Below, piece after piece: positions 19,201 through 28,200 of a stretch of 64,000 nt of DNA. A program made the translations under genes and the position numbers. Each line of letters begins with the position of its first letter. Positions within the stretch are counted from its first letter, which is position 1. The notes under the pieces were generated by a model that saw only the letters and a list, made by a program, of their open reading frames with translations, was not told the origin of the DNA and made no database searches. Origin of the DNA: Azospirillum sp. TSA2s (GTDB lineage Bacteria > Pseudomonadota > Alphaproteobacteria > Azospirillales > Azospirillaceae); the NCBI RefSeq assembly GCF_004923315.1, contig NZ_CP039648.1, positions 248,001 to 312,000 on the forward strand, in the 5' to 3' direction.

Positions 19201-22200
19201 AGACCCTGCGCGTCACCGTCGATCCAGTGACCGATACCCCGACGCTGAGCGTCACCGCCGCCACCGGCAACGAAGACACCGCCATCGCGCTGGCGATCAA
19301 CCCGGCCCTGACCGATCTTGATAGCTCGGAAACGCTGAGCATCACCATCAGCGGCATCCCTGCTGGTGCCACTCTCGGCAATACGGCGGGCGACGTGCTG
19401 ACGGTCACCGGCGGCTCGATCACGCTGACCAAGGATCAACTTGCCGGCCTTACCGTCACGCCGCCGTCGAACAGCGACGTCGACTTCACCCTGACCATCA
19501 AGGCTACGGCCAAGGACGGCACTGCCGATGCGGTCTCGGTGACCCGGACGCTGCCGGTGACCGTCAACCCGGTGTCGGACACGCCGACGCTCACCGTCAC
19601 CGCAGCGCAAGGCAATGAAGACACCGCCATCGCCCTGACGATCAGCCCGGCCCTGACCGATCTGGACGGCTCGGAAGCGCTTAGCATCGTCATCGCCGGC
19701 GTTCCTACCGGTGCGACGCTCAGCGCCGGCACGCACAATGCCGACGGAACCTGGACCCTGACCCCGGCCCAGCTGACCGGCCTGACCATCACGCCGCCGG
19801 CGAACAGCGACGTCGATTTCGACCTGACGGTAACCGCCATTGCCAAGGACGGCGTCGCCGTCGAAGCGACCAAGAGCGAGACCCTGCGCGTCACCGTCGA
19901 CCCGGTGACCGACACGCCGACGCTCACCGTCACTAGCGCTCGTGGCAACGAAGACACCGCCATCGCGCTGACGATCAACCCGGCCCTGACCGACACTGAC
20001 GGTTCCGAGGCACTGAGCATCCGGATCACCGGCATCCCTGCCGGCGCCACGCTCACCAACACGCTGAACGGCACGCTGACGGTCACCGGCGGCTCGATCA
20101 CGTTGACCAAGGATCAACTCGCCGGCCTGAAGATCAAGCCGCCGTCGAACAGCGACCTCGACTTCGACCTGACGGTGACCGCCGTCGCAAAGGACGGGAT
20201 CGCTGCAGAGGCTACCAAGAGCGAGACCCTGCACGTCACTGTCGATCCGGTGAGCGACACGCCGACGCTTACCGTCACCGCCGCGCAGGGCAACGAAGAC
20301 TCCGCCATCGCATTGTCGATCACCCCGGCCCTGACCGACTCCGACGGGTCGGAAACCTTGAGCATCCGGATCACCGGCATCCCCGCCGGCGCCACGCTCG
20401 CCAACACGCTGAACGGCACGCTGACGGTCACCGGCGGCTCGATCACGCTGACCAAGGATCAGCTCGCCGGCCTGACCATCACGCCGCCGTCGAACAGCGA
20501 CGTCGATTTCGACCTGACGGTCACCGCCGTCGCCAAGGATGGCGTCGCCGCCGAAGCGACGAAGAGCAAGACCCTGCACGTCACCGTCGACCCGGTGACC
20601 GACACGCCGACGCTGAGCGTCACCGCCGCGAGCGGCAATGAAGACACCGCCATCGCGCTGGACATCCGGTCGGCCCTGACCGATCTGGACGGTTCGGAAT
20701 CGCTGAGTATCACCATCGCCGGTGTCCCGGCCGACGCGACGCTCAGCGCCGGCACGCACAACGCCGATGGCACCTGGACGCTGACCCAGGCCCAGCTGTC
20801 CGGCCTGACCATCACGCCGCCGCACGACAGCGACGTCGACTTCACCCTGACCGTTACCGCCACGGCCACCGACCGCGGGCTATCCCCGGTTTCCGTCCAG
20901 ACGACGCTGGCCGTCACCGTGGTGGCGGTGGCCGACACGCCGACGCTCGCCGTGACGCCCATCACCTACGACCTTGCGACCGGCCGGAACGACACGCTGA
21001 CCGGCACCGCCGGCAACGACACGCTGTCGGGCGGCGCCGGCAACGACACCATCCGGGGCGGCGCCGGCGACGATGTGATCTACGGCGACGGCACCGGCAT
21101 CTTCACCACCGCCCTGACTATCACCCCCGCCGTGACGGACGTCGACGGCTCGGAGTCGATCTCCAAGGTGACGATCTCCGGCGTTCCGGCCGATGCGACG
21201 CTCAGCGCCGGCACCCGCAACGGCGACGGGACCTGGACGCTGACCCAGGCCCAGCTGTCCGGCCTGACCCTGACCGCCAAGGAGGGGGACAGCGCAACCC
21301 CCATCACCCTCACCGTGGTCACGACCTCTGAGGAGCGGGAGAACGGCAGCACCGCCGACAGCGTCTCCCAGACGCTGACCATCCAGTTCACCAACACGCC
21401 CAAGGGCAACGACAGCCTGGAGGGCGGCGACGGCAATGACACCGTCTATGGCGGCGCCGGCAAGGACACGCTGGTCGGCGGGGCGGGCGACGACAGCCTC
21501 GATGGCGGCACCGACAACGATCTGTTGGCCGGCGGACTTGGCAACGACACCATCGACGGCGGCGCCGGCAACGACACCGTCACCTATGCGGACTCGGCCA
21601 CGGCGGTGAACGCCAATCTGGCGACCGGCGTCGGCACCGGCGAGGGCACCGACACCCTGCGCAATCTGGAGAACGTCACCGGTTCGGCCTTCGACGACAC
21701 CATCACCGGCGACGGCGGCGCCAACATCCTGCTCGGCGGCGGAGGCAAGGACACCATCACCGGCGGGGCGGGCAGGGACACCATCCATGGTGGGGCCGGC
21801 GACGATCTGTCGATCTTCACCGTCGGCACCGATGGCGGCACCTCGTCCAGCCCGGAATTGCAGGATGGCGATGCCGGCATCGACACCTTCCGGGTGATGC
21901 TGACCGGTTCGCAGCTGTCGAACGCATCGATCCTGGCCGACCTCCGCACCCTGCGCAACCGGATCGAGGCCGCCGCCGCCGATCCCAATGCCGCGACCAA
22001 CGACGCCGACGTCTCCAAGGCCGCCACCCTGAGCGCGCTCGGCATCAAGGTGGCGGATTTCGAGAAGCTGGAACTCTATGTCGACGGCCAGCCGGTCGAT
22101 GTCCGCACGGCGCTGAACTACGCGCCGACCGCGACGGCGGACAGCACCTCCACCCGCGAGGATGTCGCGGTCAACGGCCGGCTGGGCGCCACCGACCAGG

Positions 22201-25200
22201 ACACGCTCAACGGCCGCACCGACGACACGCTGACCTACAAGGGCCCCGGCGACAACGGCCAGCCGGTGCGTCTGGCACACGGCACGCTGGTGGTGAACGC
22301 CGACGGCACCTTCACCTACACGCCGGACGCCGATTTCAGCGGTACGGAGACCTTCTCCTTCACGGTGACGGACGGCTACGGCGGCACCTCCACCGCCACC
22401 CAGACGATCCAAGTGACGCCGCAGGCCGACGCCATTGCGCTGACCACGCTGACCGCGCGCGGCAACGAGGACGCGGCCGGCGGCATCGCGCTCGCCCCGA
22501 CCATCACGCTGAGCGACGTCGACGCCGCCAGCCCGGAAAAGGTGGAGAGCGTCACCCTGACCATGGCCGCCTCGCAGCAGGACGTGGCCGGCGCCAAGCT
22601 GTACGTGAACGGCGTCGAGTTGACCCGCAGCGGTCCCGATGCCTCCGGAAACTACAGCTGGACCATCCCGACCACGGCGCTGGCGGCCGGCGGGACGGCC
22701 GGGACCTGGACGGTCCAGGGCCTGACGGTCGTCACCGCCCACAACTCCGACGCCGACCTCACCTACACGCTGAAGGTCGGCACCAAGGACAGCACCAGCG
22801 CCGGCACGGTGTATGGCACGCAGATGGCGACCGGCACCATCACCGTCGATGCGGTCGCCGATGCGCCGACCGTGACCGCCGCCGCCGCCGCGACGGACGA
22901 GGACACCTCCGTCGCGCTGACGATCACCCCGGCCCTGACCGACACCGACGGGTCGGAGAGCATCGGCTACGTCACCATCTCCGGCGTTCCGGACGGGGCC
23001 AGCCTGAATTTCGGCAGCGTTCTCAGCATCCAGGGCGACGGCAGCAAGACCTGGAAGGTGGATGCGGCCGATCTGCCGAACCTGCGCCTGACGCCGCAGC
23101 ACGACTTCTCCGGCACCATCACCCTCAGCGTCACCGCGACCTCGGTGGAGCGGGAGAACGGCTCGACCGCCGTATCGGCGCCGGCCACCCTGTCGGTGAC
23201 CGTGACCGGCGTCGCCGACGCCCCCATCGTCATCCCCACCGCGGCCACCGGCAACGAGGACAGCGCCATCCCGCTGACCATCGACGCCCACCTGTCCGAC
23301 GTGACCGGGGAGACGCTGGACCACATCACCATCACCGGCGTGCCGGAGGGGGCGACCCTGTCCGCCGGCACCCACAATGCCGACGGCAGCTGGACCCTGA
23401 CGCCGGGCCAGTTGAGCGGCCTGAGCTTCACGCCGCCGCTGAATTATTCCGGTACGGTGACGCTGAAGATCACCGCCACCTCGGTGGAGGGGACGAGCAC
23501 CGCCACCTCGGCGCAGCAGTCGCTGGCGGTGACCGTCAACGCGGTCGCCGATACGCCGGTGCTGTCGGCGTCCGACGCCGTGGGGCGCGAGGACACCGCC
23601 ATTCCGCTGTCGGTGGTCGCCGCCCTGACCGACCGCGACGGTTCGGAAAGCCTCAGCATCCTGGTCGGCGGCGTGCCGGCCGGGGCGACGCTGAACCATG
23701 GCCATTACGACGCGGGGCTTGGCAAGTGGGTGCTGACCCAGGCCGATCTGACCGGCCTGACCATCACCCCGCCGGCCAACTCCAACACCGGCTTCGACCT
23801 GACCTTCACCGCGCGGGCGACGGAAAGCTCCAACGGTTCCATCGCCGATGCGACGGCGATGACCGTTCATGTCGATGTGCAGGGCGTGGCCGACGTGGTG
23901 ACGCCGAACGGCACGCTCACCGCCCGCGGCAACGAGGACACCGCGATCAACCTGCGGCTCGGCGATTTGGTGATGGTCGACAATGACGGGTCGGAGCGCC
24001 TGTCGCTGGTCGTCAGCAACCTGCCGTCCGGCTCCTGGCTGTCGCTGGCGGCTGGGCACGAGAGCGGACTGGTCTATCTCGGCAACGGCCGCTGGTCGGT
24101 CGATGTGGAGTATCGCAACGAACTGACCCTGACGACGAAGAAGGACTTCGCCGGCACGATCACCCTGAAGGTGGACGTCATCACCACCGACAGCAACGGC
24201 GCGCCGATCATCACCGTGAACGGCGTGACCTCCGGCGGGACGCTGAAGGACACCCGCGACCTGACCGTCACCGTCGACCCCAAGACGGACGAGCCGGTCG
24301 TCTTCATCAGCGCCCATGCGCAGGAGGACGCCGTCGGCGGCATCCCGCTGACCATCTCCGCCCTGACCGGCGACAGCGACGGGTCGGAGCATATCTCCTC
24401 CATCGTCATCTCCGGCCTCCCGGCCTGGGTCACCCTGACCAGCACGGATGCCGGCGCGCTGATCGACAACCATGACGGCAGCTGGACCGTCGATCCGGCC
24501 AAGCTCGGAAATCTGCGGCTGAACGTACCGGCCAACAACGCCGACGACTTCACCATCACCGTCAAGGTGACGGCGGTGGACGGTACCGACAGCCTGACCA
24601 AGACCTACACCCCGAAGGTCACCGTCACCGCCGTCGCCGACGCGCCGGTGTCGCATGCGGCCGACGGTTCGGCGGTGGCCTACCATGTCGATAACCTGTC
24701 GACGACCGGCGTGCCGGACGGTTTGGTTCTCGACCTGAACGCCTTCCTGCAGGACACCGACGGTTCCGAAAAGCTGGCGGTCACCATCTCCGGCGTGCCG
24801 AAGGGAACGGTGCTGTCGCGCGGCCTCGACAACGGCAACGGCACCTGGACGCTGACCGCCGAGGAGTATGCCCGGGCGCTGGGCGAGGGCGGCCTGAAGC
24901 TGACCGTCAAGGACGCCAATGCCACCGGCATCACCCACAGCGTGTCGGGCACCGTCGACACGGCCAGCGTCACCCTGACGGTCAATCCCTACAGCATCGA
25001 AAGCGAGGGAGACCGCAACACCAGCGTGTCCGACAGCTTCGTGCTGAGCTGGACCACCACGGCCGCGACGGGCGGCGGTTCCACGGGTGGTGGTGACACC
25101 GGCGGCGGCACCGGTGGCGGCTCGACCGGTGGGGGCACCGGCGGCGGATCGACGGGGGGAGGCTCCACCGGCGGCGGCTCCACCGATGTCGCCGACAGCC

Positions 25201-28200
25201 CGCTGCTGACCGTTCAGGCGGCTTCCGGCAACGAGGACACGGCCATTGCGCTCGACATCACCGCCGCGCTGGCCGACACCGACGGGTCGGAGGTCCTGGC
25301 CAGCATCGTCATCGAAGGGGTGCCGACCGGCGCCTCGCTGTCGGCCGGTTATCTGGACTCCACCACCGGGAAATGGGTGCTGACTCCCGACCAGCTTTCC
25401 GGGCTGAAATTCACCCCGCCGCACGACGCCAGCGGGACCTTCCAGCTGACGGTGACCGCCGTCGCGCGGGAGATCAGCAACGCCGACCGGGCGACCACGA
25501 CCAAGACCCTGGCGGTCGAGGTGGCGCCGGTCAGCGACGCCCCCGCCATCAGCGCCAGCTCCGTCACGGCGCGGGAGGATCACGCCGCCAGCCTGTCCAT
25601 CTCCGCCGCCGTCACCGATCTGGTCGGCACGGGGGAGGTGATCACCGCGCTGAAGGTGACGGTTCCGGCCGGCTTCACCCTGTCGGCTGGCACCTCGCTC
25701 GGCAACGGAGTCTATGATCTCACCGGCCTGTCCGCGTCGGATCGTGCGGCGCTGACGCTGACGCCGCCGGCCAACTATGCCGGCACGGTGACCCTGACGG
25801 TCGAAGCGGCCGCCCAGGACGGCACCGCGACGCCCGCCTGGTCGACCAAGACGCTGTCCGTCACCTACACGGCCGCCGCCGATGCGCCCGCCGTCATCGT
25901 CCATGACGCGACCGGCGCGGAGGATACGCCCATCGCCCTGAACCTGTCGGCCAGCCTCGTCGACACCGACGGGTCGGAAACGATGGCGGTCATTCTGTCG
26001 GGCTTGCCCGAGGGCGCGGTTCTGAACCACGGCTCCAACAACGGCGACGGGTCCTGGACCCTGAAGCCGTCGGAGCTGTCGGGCCTGACCGTCACGCCGC
26101 CGCGCAACTATTCCGGCGGCATGGACCTGACGCTGACCGCGACCAGCCTGGAAAGCTCCAACAAGGACACGGCGAGCACCACCGCCAACATCCATGTGGA
26201 GGTGACGGCGGTCACCGACGCCCCCACCGTCATCGTCACCAATGCGTCCGGCAACGAGGATTCGCTGATCGCGCTGAACCTGACGGCGGCACTGGTCGAC
26301 ACCGACGGGTCGGAGACGATGGCCGTCGTCCTGTCCGGCCTGCCGGCCGGCGCGGTGCTGGTGGATGCCAACGGCAACATTCTGACGCCCACCGCCGGTT
26401 CGGTCAGCCTGACCGCCGCCCAGCTGTCGGGCCTCAAGCTTCAGCCGCCGGCCGATGCCGGCACCGACTTCAACCTGACGCTGACGGCGACGACGACGGA
26501 GACCGTCGGCGGCGCCACCGCGACCACCAGTCAGCTGTTCCGCGTCAGCGTCGATCCGGTCGCCGACCAGCCCATCCTGACCTGGGCGCCGCTGACCGGG
26601 ACCGAGGACACGGGGCTACCGCTGAACCTCGCCGTGGCGCTGGCCGACACCGACGGGTCGGAGCGGCTGGGGCTGCTGACCATCACCGGCGTGCCGACCG
26701 GCGCGCTGCTGTCGGCCGGCACCCACAACGCCGACGGCAGCTGGACCCTGACGCCGTCCCAGCTCAACGGCCTGATCCTGACGCCGCCGGCCAACAGCGA
26801 TGCGCCGATCAGCCTGACCGTCACCGCCGTCAGCATCGAATCCAACGGCAGCACGGCGACCAGGGTCGTCACCGTGCCGATCACCCTCCAGGCGGTGTCG
26901 GACACACCCACGTTGTCCGTCACCGCCGCCGGCGGCAACGAGGACTCGTCCATCGCCCTGGCGATCAACCCGGCGCTGACCGATCTCGACGGGTCGGAGA
27001 CGCTGACCGTCACCATCGCCGGCATTCCGGACGGTGCCCAGCTGTCCAACGCGGCGGGCGACGTGCTGACCGTCACGGGCGGGTCCATCACGTTGACGGC
27101 CGGGCAATGGACCGGTCTGGCGATCACGCCACCCTCCAACAAGGGTGACGCCTTCACCCTGACCGTCACGGCGACCGCCACCGACGGCACCGCTACGCCG
27201 GTCAGCACCAGCGCGTCGCTGCCCGTCACGGTGACTCCGGTGACCGACACGCCGACCCTGTCCGTCACCGCCGCGACCGGTGACGAGGACACCGCCATCG
27301 CGCTGACGATCACCCCGGCCCTGACCGATCACGACGGGTCGGAGACGCTGACGGTCACCATCGCCGGCATCCCCGATGGCGCTCATCTGTCCAACACGGC
27401 GGGGGACGTGCTGACCGTTTCCGGCGGCTCCATCACCCTCACCCCCGGCCAGCTCGCCGGTCTGGCGATCACGCCGCCGTCGAACGACAGCCAGAATTTC
27501 AATCTGACCATCACCGCCACCGCCAAGGACGGCAGCGCCGCTCCGGTCTCCGTAACGTCGACCCTGCCGGTGACGGTCAACCCGGTGTCCGATGCCCCGA
27601 CCCTGACCGTGGCCGCGGCGACCGGTGACGAGGATGCGGCGATCCCGCTGACCATCACCTCGGCCCTGACCGACAGTTCGGAACTGCTGAGCATCACCAT
27701 CTCCGGCGTTCCGGCCGGTGCGACGCTCAGCGCCGGTACGCACAACGCCGACGGGACCTGGACGCTGACCCAGACCCAGCTTGCCGGCCTTAAGATCACG
27801 CCGCCGCTGAACGACGACGGCGACTTCACCCTGACCGTCACCGCGACCTCCACCGACGGCACCGCCACCCCGGCCTCCGTTGTGGCGCAGCTGCCGGTCA
27901 CCGTCCGCGCCCTGTCCGACGCGCCGACCCTGCAGGTTGACCCGGCATCGGTGGCGGAGGACGGCACGGTCGCCCTGTCGATCACCCCGGCCCTGACCGA
28001 CGCGTCGGAAACGCTGAGCGTCACCATCGCCGACATCCCTGCCGGCGCCACCCTGTCGAACACGGCGGGCGACACGCTGACCATCATCAACGGCTCGATC
28101 ACGCTGACGCCGGCCCAGCTTGCCGGGCTGGCGATCACGCCGGCCCACGACAGCGGCAGCAGCTTCACCCTGTCGGTCACCGCCACCTCGACGGACGGCA

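Noticed and set aside
13206..20825. A 2539-codon open frame antisense to the adhesin repeats
   Set aside because: It mirrors the repetitive GC-rich array, has Arg/Gly-rich low-complexity content and no ribosome site. It is a by-product of codon bias on the other strand.
13818..20930. CRISPR array suggested by regular repeats
   Set aside because: Repeat period is about 333-345 bp, in frame and coding, with no short repeat-spacer pattern.
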